Part shown: one piece after another, positions 16,119 through 24,638 of the stretch
Layout: every line of letters starts with the position of its first letter
Numbering within the stretch: position 1 is the stretch's first letter
Source of the DNA: Streptomyces sp. CB02414
GTDB lineage: Bacteria > Actinomycetota > Actinomycetes > Streptomycetales > Streptomycetaceae
Direction of reading: 5' to 3'
Assembly: GCF_001905385.1 (NCBI RefSeq)
Contig: NZ_LIPF01000001.1
Location: forward strand, 300,765-364,764
Length of the DNA stretch: 64,000 nucleotides
Made by a program: the position numbers and the translations under genes
Notes under the pieces: generated by a model
What the model was told of the DNA's origin: nothing
What the model saw: only the letters and a program-made list of their open reading frames with translations
Database searches by the model: none

Positions 16119-17711
16119 TCACCTCATGCTGCGCACGTCCAGGTGGCGCAGTACCCGGTCGACGATCTCCGGGTCCGCGCCGGGTTCGCTGCGGGCGGCC
16201 AGCACCTCGTGGCGGGCCGCGCTCAGCATCTCGCCCTGGATGCGGCGGATCCGCTTCACCCGGCGGGCCCGCTGCTCCTGGGCCGCGCGCCGCTCCTCGT
16301 CGCCGACGTCGGGACTGATCCGCAGCCCGATGTCGAAGGCCCGCCGCAGCATCTGCTCGGACAGTTCCTCCGGCAGTTCCTCGACCGACTCGATCTCCCT
16401 GAGCCGTTGCCTGGCCGCCTTGGCCGCCCGGACGGCCAGTTCCTTCTCGTACCGCTTCTCCCGTTCGGTGTCCGCGCGGACCCCGAGGCGGCTCACCAGC
16501 CACGGCAGCGTCAGGCCCTGCAGCAGCAGCGTGACCATGATCACGCCGAAGGCGATGAAGACGATCTCCTCGCGGTGCGGGAAGGCGGAGCCGTCGTCCG
16601 TCTCCAGCGGGATCGCGAGCGCCAGCGCGACCGAGGCGACGCCGCGCATCCCCGACCACCACATGACGACGGTCTCCCGCCAGGAAGTGGGGATGTCCTC
16701 GTCCTGGTCGCGCCTGCGGTGCAGCCGCTGGGTCAGCCAGGTGGCCGGCAGCAGCCACAGCAGCCGTACGAGGATCACCACGCCCACGACGGCAGCGGAC
16801 CAGCCGAGCAGTTCGGTCCAGCGTCCGGAGGCCGTGCGGAGGGCGTTGTGCAGTTCCAGGCCGACCAGTCCGAAGGCGACGCCGGTGACGAGCGTGTCGA
16901 CGACGTCCCAGACGGTGTGTCCGGCGAGCCGGCTCATCACGTCGTCGGCGTCGAAGGCGTACTCGGCGAGGAACATCGCGGTGGTGAGCACCGCCAGCAC
17001 CCCGGAGCCGTGCAGCTCCTCGGCCAGCACGTACGCCACGTAGGGCACCAGCAGCGTCATGCCGATCTGCAGCGTGGCGTCGCCCAGCAGGCTCAGCAGC
17101 TTGTTGGTGGCCCAGCCCAGCGCGAGGCCGACCGCGACGGCGACGACGGCGGACAGCACCAGGTCGAGCCCGGCCCGCCACGGCGAGAAGGTGCCGCCGA
17201 CGGCGGCGGCGATGGCCACGTGGTAGAGGACGATGGCCGTCACGTCGTTGAACAGCCCCTCGCCCTCCAGGATGGACACCAGGCGGCGCGGCAGCCCCAG
17301 TTGGCCGGCGACTGCGGTGGCCGCGACCGGGTCGGGCGGCGCCACCAGCGCCCCCAGCGCGAAGGCGGCGGCGACGGGCAGGCCCGGCACGATCGCGTGG
17401 GCGACCGCGGCGACGCAGGTCATGGTGACGAAGACCAGCGCCACGGCCAGCAGGAAGATCGGCCGCTTGTTGGCCGCGAACTGCCGCCAGGACGTGCGCC
17501 GTACGGCCGCGTAGAGGAGCGGCGGCAGCAGCGCGGGCAGGATGAGCTCGGGCGGGATGTCGACGTTGGGCACGAAGTCGAGCAGCGCCAGGACGATCCC
17601 GAGGACCGTCATCAGCACCGGCGCCGGCAGCCCCAGGCGCGCGCCGAGCGGGACGCTCAGCAGGGCCCCGAGCAGCAGCACGAACAACAGGCCCAACTGA
17701 TCCACGGTCAC
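16119..17711 (-). CDS. CPA1-family Na+/H+ antiporter
   Basis: The 530-residue protein has about 12 hydrophobic segments over residues 1-415 and a charged cytoplasmic tail of about 110 residues rich in Arg and Glu. The ion-binding motifs of CPA1/NhaP exchangers are clear: ALVAPPDPVAATAV near 125 and EGEGLFNDVTAIVLY near 150. WWSGMRGVASVALALAIP near 365 is the other conserved half. The protein would exchange internal Na+ or K+ for external protons. The start GTG/ATG context is unremarkable. The gene is monocistronic, separated by 83 bp from the GNAT gene upstream. Confidence 0.93.
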   Translation of the reverse strand: MTVDQLGLLFVLLLGALLSVPLGARLGLPAPVLMTVLGIVLALLDFVPNVDIPPELILPALLPPLLYAAVRRTSWRQFAANKRPIFLLAVALVFVTMTCVAAVAHAIVPGLPVAAAFALGALVAPPDPVAATAVAGQLGLPRRLVSILEGEGLFNDVTAIVLYHVAIAAAVGGTFSPWRAGLDLVLSAVVAVAVGLALGWATNKLLSLLGDATLQIGMTLLVPYVAYVLAEELHGSGVLAVLTTAMFLAEYAFDADDVMSRLAGHTVWDVVDTLVTGVAFGLVGLELHNALRTASGRWTELLGWSAAVVGVVILVRLLWLLPATWLTQRLHRRRDQDEDIPTSWRETVVMWWSGMRGVASVALALAIPLETDDGSAFPHREEIVFIAFGVIMVTLLLQGLTLPWLVSRLGVRADTEREKRYEKELAVRAAKAARQRLREIESVEELPEELSEQMLRRAFDIGLRISPDVGDEERRAAQEQRARRVKRIRRIQGEMLSAARHEVLAARSEPGADPEIVDRVLRHLDVRSMR

Positions 17712-17794
17712 CGCTCCGGTGGGGTCTCGGCGTCACACGGCGGACCTCAAGCCTGTCACGTCACCGGCCCCGCCGGCCCGTACGGCACCTCCCG

Positions 17795-18277
17795 CTACAG
17801 GGCGCGCCGCATCGCGCGGTGGGGTATCCCGGCGTCGGCGAACTCGGGTCCGTACGCCTCGTACCCCAGTCGCTCGTAGAAACCCAGGGCGTGGGTCTGC
17901 GCGTGCAGGTCCACCGCGGTGAGTCCGCGCGCGCGGGCCGCCTCCTCGACGGCCCGCACCAGGGCGGCTCCGACGCCCAGGCCGCGGGCGTCCCGGGTCA
18001 CCGCGAGCCGGCCCAGGGAGCCCACGGCCGCCTCGCCGCCGGTCTTCGCCGCGGCGGCCTCGCCGTGCAGCAGCCGGCCGGTGCCCAGCGGAACGCCGTC
18101 CGCCCGCACCGCGAGGACGTGCACGGCGACGGCGTCGTACGCGTCGTACTCGATGTCCTCGGGGACCTGCTGCTCGGCGACGAAGACCTCCTTGCGCACG
18201 GCGAAGCACATCTCGAGGTCGGCGGGGTCCTCGGCGACGCGTATCCCGTACGACGGCGGCTGCGACGTCGCGGTCAT
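17795..18277 (-). CDS. GNAT-family N-acetyltransferase
   Basis: The 160-residue protein has the acetyl-CoA-binding motif A ([25 protein letters not shown] near residues 84-108) and the C-terminal [29 protein letters not shown], typical of ElaA-like GNATs. The N-terminal [21 protein letters not shown] also matches that subfamily. The acceptor is unknown. Its ATG overlaps the TGA of the pseudouridine synthase gene (ATGA at 18274-18277), so it is the last gene of an lspA-rluD-GNAT unit and is probably translationally coupled. Confidence 0.88.
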   Translation of the reverse strand: MTATSQPPSYGIRVAEDPADLEMCFAVRKEVFVAEQQVPEDIEYDAYDAVAVHVLAVRADGVPLGTGRLLHGEAAAAKTGGEAAVGSLGRLAVTRDARGLGVGAALVRAVEEAARARGLTAVDLHAQTHALGFYERLGYEAYGPEFADAGIPHRAMRRAL

Positions 18278-19218
18278 GCGTAGGTCTCCTCGCGGACCCG
18301 GTCCAGGGCCTGCTGGAGGTCCTCGGGGTAGTCGCTGGCGAACTCGGCCCAGTCACCGGTGCCGGGGTGCTCGAAGCCGAGGCGTACGGCGTGCAGCCAC
18401 TGGCGGGTCAGCCGCAGGCGCTTGGCGAGGGTCGGGTCGGCGCCGTAGGTCAGGTCGCCGACGCAGGGGTGGCGGTGGGCGGCCATGTGGACGCGGATCT
18501 GGTGGGTGCGGCCGGTCTCCAGCTTCACGTCGAGCAGGGAGGCGGCGCGGAAGGCCTCGATCAGGTCGTAGTGCGTGACGGAGGGCTTGCCCTCGGCGGT
18601 CACGGCCCACTTGTAGTCGTGCTGCGGGTGGCGGCCGATGGGGGCGTCGATGGTGCCGCTGGTCGGGTCGGGGTGGCCCTGCACGAGCGTGTGGTAGCGC
18701 TTGTCGACCGTGCGCTCCTTGAACTGGCGCTTGAGCGAGGTGTACGCCCGCTCCGACTTGGCGACCACCATCAGGCCGGAGGTGCCCACGTCGAGGCGGT
18801 GCACGATGCCCTGGCGCTCGGCGGCGCCGGAGGTGGAGATGCGGTAGCCGGCGGCGGCGAGTCCGCCGATGACGGTCGGGCCGCTCCAGCCCGGCGACGG
18901 GTGGGCGGCGACGCCGACCGGCTTGACGATCACCACGACGTCCTCGTCGTCGTGCACGATCTCCATGCCCTCGACGGGCTCGGCGACCACCTGGACCGGC
19001 GCGGGCGCCTGCGGCATCTCGACCTCGAGCCAGGCGCCGCCGTGGACGCGCTCGGACTTGCCGACCACCGATCCGTCGACCTGCACCTTGCCCGCCGCGG
19101 CGAGCTCCGCGGCCTTGGTACGGGAGAAGCCGAACATGCGGGAGATGGCGGCGTCGACGCGCTCGCCCTCCAGGCCGTCGGGCACGGGCAGGGTACGGAT
19201 CTCGGGAATCGTGCTCAC
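18274..19218 (-). CDS. rluD: RluD-type ribosomal large-subunit pseudouridine synthase
   Basis: Starting at the GTG at 19218 gives 314 residues ([25 protein letters not shown]). An S4 RNA-binding domain comes first ([29 protein letters not shown]). The RluA/RluD catalytic domain follows, with the active-site aspartate in [19 protein letters not shown] near residue 155. The C-terminal [24 protein letters not shown] is also diagnostic. By family it would convert specific uridines of 23S rRNA to pseudouridine; the sites cannot be deduced. It lies 44 bp after lspA and overlaps the GNAT gene. Confidence 0.93.
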   Translation of the reverse strand: MSTIPEIRTLPVPDGLEGERVDAAISRMFGFSRTKAAELAAAGKVQVDGSVVGKSERVHGGAWLEVEMPQAPAPVQVVAEPVEGMEIVHDDEDVVVIVKPVGVAAHPSPGWSGPTVIGGLAAAGYRISTSGAAERQGIVHRLDVGTSGLMVVAKSERAYTSLKRQFKERTVDKRYHTLVQGHPDPTSGTIDAPIGRHPQHDYKWAVTAEGKPSVTHYDLIEAFRAASLLDVKLETGRTHQIRVHMAAHRHPCVGDLTYGADPTLAKRLRLTRQWLHAVRLGFEHPGTGDWAEFASDYPEDLQQALDRVREETYA

Positions 19219-19262
19219 CCCGTCGAGTATGCCGGACGGGTCCGACACTCCCGAACGCGCGC

Positions 19263-19859
19263 TCAGTCCTTGTGGACGGTCCCGTCCGGGTCCAGGCCCC
19301 GGAAGGACAGGATCACGATCAGGATGCCGCCGCACACGATCGCCGAGTCGGCGAGGTTGAAGACCGCGAAGTGCTTGGGCGCGATGAAGTCCACGACCGC
19401 GCCCTCGAAGACGCCGGGCGAGCGGAAGATCCGGTCGGTGAGGTTGCCGAGCGCGCCGCCGAGCAGCATGCCGAGCGCGATCGCCCACGGCAGGCTGTAG
19501 AGCTTGCGGGCGAGGCGTGCGATCACGACGATCACGATCGCCGCGATCACCGTGAAGATCACGGTGAAAGCCTCGCCGAAGCCGAACGCGGCGCCCGCGT
19601 TGCGGATCGCGACGAACCGCAGCCAGTCCCCGAAGATCTCGATCGGCTCCTGGTGCTCCAGTTCGGCGACCACGATCATCTTGCTGACCAGGTCGAGGAG
19701 GTACGCGAACGCGGCGACCGCGAACAGCACGGCGATCCGCCGCTTGCCCCGGGGACGCTCCGGGGCCGCCTGCTCCTGTTCGGCATCGGGCCGCTCCTGC
19801 CCGTCCCCCGCCGCGTCCGGGGTGTCCGGCGTACCGATGATGCGCTCCGCCTCTGCCAC
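19263..19859 (-). CDS. lspA: Lipoprotein signal peptidase (signal peptidase II)
   Basis: The 198-residue protein has a hydrophilic N-terminal extension of about 40 residues and then four membrane segments. The catalytic aspartates are visible in [22 protein letters not shown] and [12 protein letters not shown], near residues 140 and 165. [13 protein letters not shown] is the other conserved motif. It cleaves the signal peptide of prolipoproteins after lipid attachment. The N-terminal extension (Asp/Glu/Pro-rich) is typical of actinomycetes. It is followed by rluD on the same strand. Confidence 0.96.
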   Translation of the reverse strand: MAEAERIIGTPDTPDAAGDGQERPDAEQEQAAPERPRGKRRIAVLFAVAAFAYLLDLVSKMIVVAELEHQEPIEIFGDWLRFVAIRNAGAAFGFGEAFTVIFTVIAAIVIVVIARLARKLYSLPWAIALGMLLGGALGNLTDRIFRSPGVFEGAVVDFIAPKHFAVFNLADSAIVCGGILIVILSFRGLDPDGTVHKD

Positions 19860-19949
19860 GTGAGTCCCTCAGCCTAGGTACCTGACTGAGGACGAGGGTA
19901 CGGCACGCCTCGGCTCCCGGCTGCGGCTCAGTACCCGATCAGTGCCCGA

Positions 19950-20663
19950 TCAGTACCGCCGCTCCTGCTTCTGCTTGCACTCGACGCACAGGGTCGCCCT
20001 CGGGAAGGCCTGCATGCGCGCCTTGCCGATGGGGTTGCCGCAGTTCTCGCACAGGCCGTAGGTGCCCGCGTCCAGGCGTTCCAGGGCGCGCTCGGTCTGG
20101 GTGAGCACCTCCCGCGCGGTGGCCGCCAGCGCCAGTTCGTGCTCGCGCGTGATGTTCTTGCTCCCGGTGTCCGCCTCGTCGTCGCCCGCGCCGTCGCCGG
20201 AGTCCCGCATCATGCCCTGGAGCGAGCGCTCGGAGGAGTCGATCTCGGTGCGCAGCCGGTCGGCCTCGGACTGGAGCTCCCCGCGCGCCTCCTCGACCTC
20301 TTCCGGGGTCCAGGGTTCCTCGCCGGGACGTACCGCGAGGTCGCCGGGGTCGGCGGCGGTGCCGCGCGCCTTGGGAACGGCGGTCTTGGCCGCCGTGGCC
20401 GTGCCAGGAGTCTTCTTCGCAACCACCGTCGTGGCTCCCGTCTGCTCCGCGGCCTGCGCCGCGCCCACCTTCTCGGACGTACTCTTCTTCGCCGCGGTCT
20501 TCTTCGCCGCGCTCTTCGTGCTCTTCTCGGCCGCGGCCTTCTTGGCCGTGCTCTTCTTGGCGGTCGTCTTCTCGGCGGCTGCCTTCTTGGCCGTCGTCTT
20601 CTTGGCGGCGGTCTTCTCCGCAGCCGGCTCCGGCTGCTCCTGGGCGGTCTTCTTCGCCACCAT
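19950..20663 (-). CDS. TraR/DksA-type zinc-finger protein with Lys/Ala-rich H1-like tail
   Basis: The ATG at 20663 follows GAAGGGG and gives 237 residues. The first 75 residues are a repeat of AAKK(T/S) units, resembling the C-terminal tail of histone H1. An acidic coiled-coil segment follows (TPEEVEEARGELQSEADRLRTEI, 115-175). The C-terminal four-cysteine zinc finger is complete: CENCGNPIGKARMQAF to LCVECKQ. DksA-like proteins bind RNA polymerase through the secondary channel. The tail suggests additional DNA binding, but this is inference. It is divergent from ileS. Confidence 0.88.
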   Translation of the reverse strand: MVAKKTAQEQPEPAAEKTAAKKTTAKKAAAEKTTAKKSTAKKAAAEKSTKSAAKKTAAKKSTSEKVGAAQAAEQTGATTVVAKKTPGTATAAKTAVPKARGTAADPGDLAVRPGEEPWTPEEVEEARGELQSEADRLRTEIDSSERSLQGMMRDSGDGAGDDEADTGSKNITREHELALAATAREVLTQTERALERLDAGTYGLCENCGNPIGKARMQAFPRATLCVECKQKQERRY

Positions 20664-20712
20664 GGCCGCGGCCCCTTCACATATTGTGATCTTGCTCGCG
20701 AATCGTGCTGGG

Positions 20713-20741
20713 ACGATAAATCGACTCGGGTCCCGCGGCAA
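20713..20741 (-). promoter_or_regulatory. Putative promoter of the DksA-like gene
   Basis: Read on the minus strand, TTGCCG (20736-20741) and TATCGT (20713-20718) are separated by 17 bp. They lie about 50 bp upstream of the ATG. Both hexamers fit the sigma-HrdB consensus moderately well; no experimental support is implied. Confidence 0.4.
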
Positions 20742-20947
20742 CGGGGCACGCCGCCCGATTCGCCCGCCCACCGCGCGCCGCGCGGCGAGCATGCATGCGT
20801 TGTGCCCAGCTCCCCGCCCGGTAATCCGCCGGACAGGGGCCCGGCCGGGCCCACGGGGACCGAACGCCCGGCGGCGGCATTCGGGTCACCGCCCTCCGTA
20901 CGAAAACCGGTCGGCCGCTGTCCGCGGGGCGCCGTACACTGGGCGGA

Positions 20948-21171
20948 GCGAAAAGCTTGGATGGGGACGAGTAGCGGAGTAGGCAGCCCAGAGCGACCCG
21001 GGGACGGTGTGAGCCCGGGGGCGAGCGCGACGTGAAGATCACCCCGGAGCCGCCGGAAGAAAGCCCTGGCAGAAGCGCCAGGGCGAGTAGAACCGGCTCG
21101 CGACCCCAATGAGGGGGCCGGCCGGCGCACACGACGCACCGGGCGGCCAAGGAGGGTGGTACCGCGGGAGC
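20948..21171 (+). ncRNA. T-box riboswitch (isoleucine) in the ileS leader
   Basis: The leader has the T-box landmarks in order: GATGGGGACGAGTAG opening Stem I, AGAGCGACCCGGGGACGG with a CCCGGG hairpin, and the specifier region GTGAAGATCACC, in which ATC (21038-21040) is an isoleucine codon. A perfect stem follows (GCCCTGGC with GCCAGGGC, 21063-21084), then GAGTAGAACCGGC. The T-box core AGGGTGGTACCGCGGGAGC lies at 21153-21171. The bulge TGGT would pair with the ACCA end of uncharged tRNA-Ile. A TACACT at 20935-20940 is a plausible -10 box, without a clear -35. Actinobacterial ileS T-boxes are known to act on translation. Confidence 0.93.
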
Positions 21172-21215
21172 ACGGCTCTCGTCCCTCCGACGGAAGGCAG
21201 CACGTCCGCCGGAGG
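21151..21215 (+). promoter_or_regulatory. Alternative stems controlling the ileS ribosome site
   Basis: CCCTCC at 21183-21188 can pair with GGAGGG at 21151-21156, enclosing the T-box bulge. Alternatively CCTCCG (21184-21189) pairs with CGGAGG (21210-21215), with an inner CGGA/TCCG stem, hiding the Shine-Dalgarno GGAGG of ileS. The two pairings exclude each other. Binding of uncharged tRNA-Ile would favour the first and free the ribosome site. No terminator T-run is present, which supports control of translation. Confidence 0.8.
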
Positions 21216-21222
21216 AAGCTCG

Positions 21223-24200
21223 TTGAATACGCAGCCGCAGTACCGCCAGGTGCCCGCCCAGGTCGACCTGCCCGCGCTCGAACACGCGGTGCTCGACTTC
21301 TGGCGTGAGCAGAAGATCTTCGCCAAGAGCCTGGAGCAGTCCGAGGGCCGCCCCGAGTGGGTGTTCTACGAGGGCCCGCCCACCGCCAACGGCATGCCCG
21401 GCGCCCACCACATCGAGGCGCGCGTCTTCAAGGACGTCTTCCCCCGCTTCCGCACCATGCGCGGCTACCACGTGGGCCGCAAGGCCGGCTGGGACTGCCA
21501 CGGCCTCCCGGTCGAGCTGGCGGTGGAGAAGGAGCTGGGCTTCTCCGGCAAGCAGGACATCGAGGCGTACGGCATCGCCGAGTTCAACGCCAAGTGCCGC
21601 GAGTCGGTGACCCGCCACACGGACGCCTTCGAAGAGCTCACGACCCGCATGGGCTACTGGGCCGACCTGCAGAACCCGTACCGCACGATGGACCCGGAGT
21701 ACATCGAGTCCGTCTGGTGGTCGCTGAAGGAGATCTTCGGCAAGGGCCTGCTGGTCCAGGACCACCGCGTCGCCCCCTGGTGCCCCCGCTGCGGCACCGG
21801 CCTGTCCGACCACGAGCTGGCCCAGGGCTACGAGACGGTCGTCGACCCGTCCGTCTACGTCCGCTTCCCGCTGACCTCCGGCCCGCTCGCCGGCGAGGCC
21901 GCGCTGCTGATCTGGACGACCACGCCCTGGACGCTGGTCTCCAACACGGCGGTGGCGGCCCATCCCGAGGTCACCTACGTCGTCGCCACGAACGGCGAGG
22001 AGAAGCTCGTCGTCGCCGAGCCGCTGGTGGAGAAGGCCCTCGGCGAGGGCTGGGAGACCACCGGCCAGTCCTTCACCGGCGCCGAGATGGAGCGCTGGAC
22101 GTACCAGCGGCCCTTCGAGCTCGTCGAGTTCCCCGAGCCGGCGCACTACGTCGTCAACGCCGACTACGTCACCACCGAGGACGGCACCGGTCTGGTCCAC
22201 CAGTCCCCCGCCTTCGGTGAGGACGACCTCAAGGTCTGCCGCTCCTACGGCCTGCCCGTGGTCAACCCGGTCCGCCCGGACGGCACCTTCGAGGAGGACC
22301 TTCCGCTGGTCGGCGGCGTCTTCTTCAAGAAGGCCGACGAGCAGCTGACCGAGGACCTGGACACCCGGGGCCTGCTCTTCAAGCACATCCCCTACGAGCA
22401 CAGCTACCCGCACTGCTGGCGCTGCCACACCGCGCTGCTGTACTACGCGCAGCCGTCCTGGTACATCCGCACCACGGAGATCAAGGACCGCCTCCTCGCG
22501 GAGAACGAGGGCACCAACTGGTTCCCCGACTCGGTCAAGCACGGCCGGTACGGCGACTGGCTCAACAACAACATCGACTGGGCGCTCTCCCGAAACCGCT
22601 ACTGGGGCACCCCGCTGCCGATCTGGCGCTGCGAGGACGACCACCTCACCTGCGTCGGCTCCCGCGCGGAGCTCACCGAGCTGTCCGGCACCGACCAGTC
22701 GGAGCTGGACCCGCACCGCCCGTACATCGACGACATCACCTTCACCTGCACCCACGAGGGCTGCTCCCTCGAAGCGGTGCGCGTGCCGGAGGTCATCGAC
22801 GCCTGGTACGACTCGGGCTCGATGCCGTTCGCGCAGTGGGGCTACCCGTACAAGAACAAGGAGCTGTTCGAGGCCCGCTACCCGGCGCAGTTCATCTGCG
22901 AGGCCATCGACCAGACCCGCGGCTGGTTCTACACGCTGATGGCGGTCGGCACCCTGGTCTTCGACAAGTCGTCCTACGAGAACGTGGTCTGCCTCGGTCA
23001 CATCCTCGCCGAGGACGGCCGCAAGATGTCCAAGCACCTGGGCAACATCCTGCAGCCGATCCCGCTGATGGACCAGCACGGCGCCGACGCCGTCCGCTGG
23101 TTCATGGCGGCCGGCGGTTCCCCGTGGGCGGCCCGCCGCGTCGGCCACGGCACCATCCAGGAGGTCGTCCGCAAGACGCTCCTCACCTACTGGAACACGG
23201 TCGCCTTCCAGGCCCTGTACGCCCGCACCACGGGCTGGGCGCCGAGCGCGGCCGACCCGGCCCCGGCCGACCGCCCGGTGCTGGACCGCTGGCTGCTGTC
23301 CGAGCTGCACGCGCTGACCGACCAGGTCACCCAGGCGCTGGACGCGTACGACACCCAGCGCGCCGGCAAGCTGCTGTCCGCGTTCGTCGACGACCTGTCC
23401 AACTGGTACGTCCGCCGCTCGCGCCGCCGCTTCTGGCAGGGCGACAAGGCCGCGCTGCGCACGCTGCACGAGGTCGTCGAGACGGTCACCAAGCTGATGG
23501 CCCCGCTGACGCCGTTCATCACCGAGCGGGTCTGGCAGGACCTGGTCGTGCCGGTCACCCCGGGCGCGCCGGAGTCGGTGCACCTGTCGTCGTGGCCGGA
23601 GGCCGACCTGTCGGCGATCGACCCCGAACTGTCCAAGCAGATGGTGCTGGTGCGCCGCCTGGTCGAGCTGGGCCGCGCCACGCGCGCCGAGTCGGGCGTC
23701 AAGACCCGCCAGCCGCTCAGCCGCGCGCTGATCGGCGTGACCGGCTTCGACGCCCTCTCCCCCGAGCTGCGCACGCAGATCACGGAGGAGCTGAACGTCG
23801 AGTCCCTCGCCTCGCTGAGCGAGGTCGGCGGCTCCCTGGTCGACACGACCGCGAAGGCCAACTTCCGGGCGCTGGGCAAGCGGTTCGGCAAGCGGGTCCA
23901 GGACGTGGCGAAGGCGGTCGCGGGCGCGGACGCCGCCTCGCTGTCCCTCGCGCTGCGCGAGGGCACGGCGTCGGTGGAGGTCGACGGTGAGACGATCACC
24001 CTCGCTCCGGACGAGGTGATCATCACGGAGACGCCGCGCGAGGGCTGGTCGGTCGCCTCCGACTCGGGCGCGACGGTGGCGCTGGACCTGGAGATCACGG
24101 AGGAGCTGCGCCGGGCCGGTCTGGCGCGGGACGCGATCCGGCTGATCCAGGAGGCCCGCAAGAACAGCGGACTGGACGTCGCGGACCGGATCGCGCTGCG

Positions 24201-24369
24201 ATGGACGGCCACGGACGAGGCGACGGTCGCCGCGCTGACCGAGCACGCGGGTCTGATCTCCGACGAGGTCCTTGCGACGGACTTCGCGCGGGGCGAGGCG
24301 GACGACGCGTACGGAGAGCCGTTCACGGACGAGGGGCTGTCCCTGACGTTCCGGCTGCGCAAGCAGTAG
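21223..24369 (+). CDS. ileS: Isoleucyl-tRNA synthetase
   Basis: The start is a rare TTG at 21223, 7 bp after GGAGG (21211-21215), giving 1048 residues (MNTQPQYRQVPAQVDL). The class I motifs are present: PPTANGMPGAHHIEARVF near residues 50-65 (HIGH equivalent) and DGRKMSKHLGN near 600. The long CP1 editing insertion carries TTTPWTLVSNTAVA and later DGTGLVHQSPAFGEDD. The C-terminal anticodon-binding region lies at about 690-900. It lacks the Cys4 zinc ribbon at the end, so it belongs to the longer, eukaryote-like class of IleRS, the type often less sensitive to mupirocin. The last point is family knowledge, not shown here. Confidence 0.97.
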   Translation: MNTQPQYRQVPAQVDLPALEHAVLDFWREQKIFAKSLEQSEGRPEWVFYEGPPTANGMPGAHHIEARVFKDVFPRFRTMRGYHVGRKAGWDCHGLPVELAVEKELGFSGKQDIEAYGIAEFNAKCRESVTRHTDAFEELTTRMGYWADLQNPYRTMDPEYIESVWWSLKEIFGKGLLVQDHRVAPWCPRCGTGLSDHELAQGYETVVDPSVYVRFPLTSGPLAGEAALLIWTTTPWTLVSNTAVAAHPEVTYVVATNGEEKLVVAEPLVEKALGEGWETTGQSFTGAEMERWTYQRPFELVEFPEPAHYVVNADYVTTEDGTGLVHQSPAFGEDDLKVCRSYGLPVVNPVRPDGTFEEDLPLVGGVFFKKADEQLTEDLDTRGLLFKHIPYEHSYPHCWRCHTALLYYAQPSWYIRTTEIKDRLLAENEGTNWFPDSVKHGRYGDWLNNNIDWALSRNRYWGTPLPIWRCEDDHLTCVGSRAELTELSGTDQSELDPHRPYIDDITFTCTHEGCSLEAVRVPEVIDAWYDSGSMPFAQWGYPYKNKELFEARYPAQFICEAIDQTRGWFYTLMAVGTLVFDKSSYENVVCLGHILAEDGRKMSKHLGNILQPIPLMDQHGADAVRWFMAAGGSPWAARRVGHGTIQEVVRKTLLTYWNTVAFQALYARTTGWAPSAADPAPADRPVLDRWLLSELHALTDQVTQALDAYDTQRAGKLLSAFVDDLSNWYVRRSRRRFWQGDKAALRTLHEVVETVTKLMAPLTPFITERVWQDLVVPVTPGAPESVHLSSWPEADLSAIDPELSKQMVLVRRLVELGRATRAESGVKTRQPLSRALIGVTGFDALSPELRTQITEELNVESLASLSEVGGSLVDTTAKANFRALGKRFGKRVQDVAKAVAGADAASLSLALREGTASVEVDGETITLAPDEVIITETPREGWSVASDSGATVALDLEITEELRRAGLARDAIRLIQEARKNSGLDVADRIALRWTATDEATVAALTEHAGLISDEVLATDFARGEADDAYGEPFTDEGLSLTFRLRKQ

Positions 24370-24385
24370 CCCACGGAACAGCGAT

Positions 24386-24423
24386 GAGGGGCCCGCATCC
24401 CTGGACGGGGATGCGGGCCCCTC
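24386..24423 (+). terminator. Terminator of ileS
   Basis: A perfect 15-bp stem (24386-24400 with 24409-24423) has an eight-base loop CTGGACGG. It lies 17 bp after the ileS stop codon. The stem is nearly all G/C, without a T-tract. Confidence 0.85.
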
Positions 24424-24442
24424 TGCCGTAGCTGCGGGCAGT

Positions 24443-24495
24443 CGTGCCTCCCCCAGTGCCTGAACGGCCTGGGAGGTACCCCCAGGGGCGGCACG
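24443..24495. repeat. Imperfect inverted repeat between ileS and divIVA
   Basis: CGTGCC (24443-24448) and GGCACG (24490-24495) frame an inner pair CCTCCC..CAG / CTGGGAGG. The word GGTACCCCC (24475-24483) recurs near another inverted repeat before moxR (43674-43682). The element resembles small intergenic repeats I recall as dispersed in Streptomyces genomes. It lies between two convergent terminators. Confidence 0.35.
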
Positions 24496-24569
24496 GGTGG
24501 GCGCAGCGGCACCCCGCAACGCCGGGCCGCGCCCCCTCGCCCAGCGCCAACAGCCCCGCACCGAACACA

Positions 24570-24606
24570 AGGGCGGGCCCCGGGTCAGAAACCCGGGGCC
24601 CGCCCT
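24570..24606 (-). terminator. Terminator of divIVA
   Basis: A perfect 16-bp stem (24570-24585 with 24591-24606) closes on a five-base loop CAGAA. It lies 33 bp beyond the divIVA stop codon on the minus strand and ends the division block. Confidence 0.85.
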
Positions 24607-24638
24607 GAACGCTGCCGAAGGCTACGCCGTACTACAGA

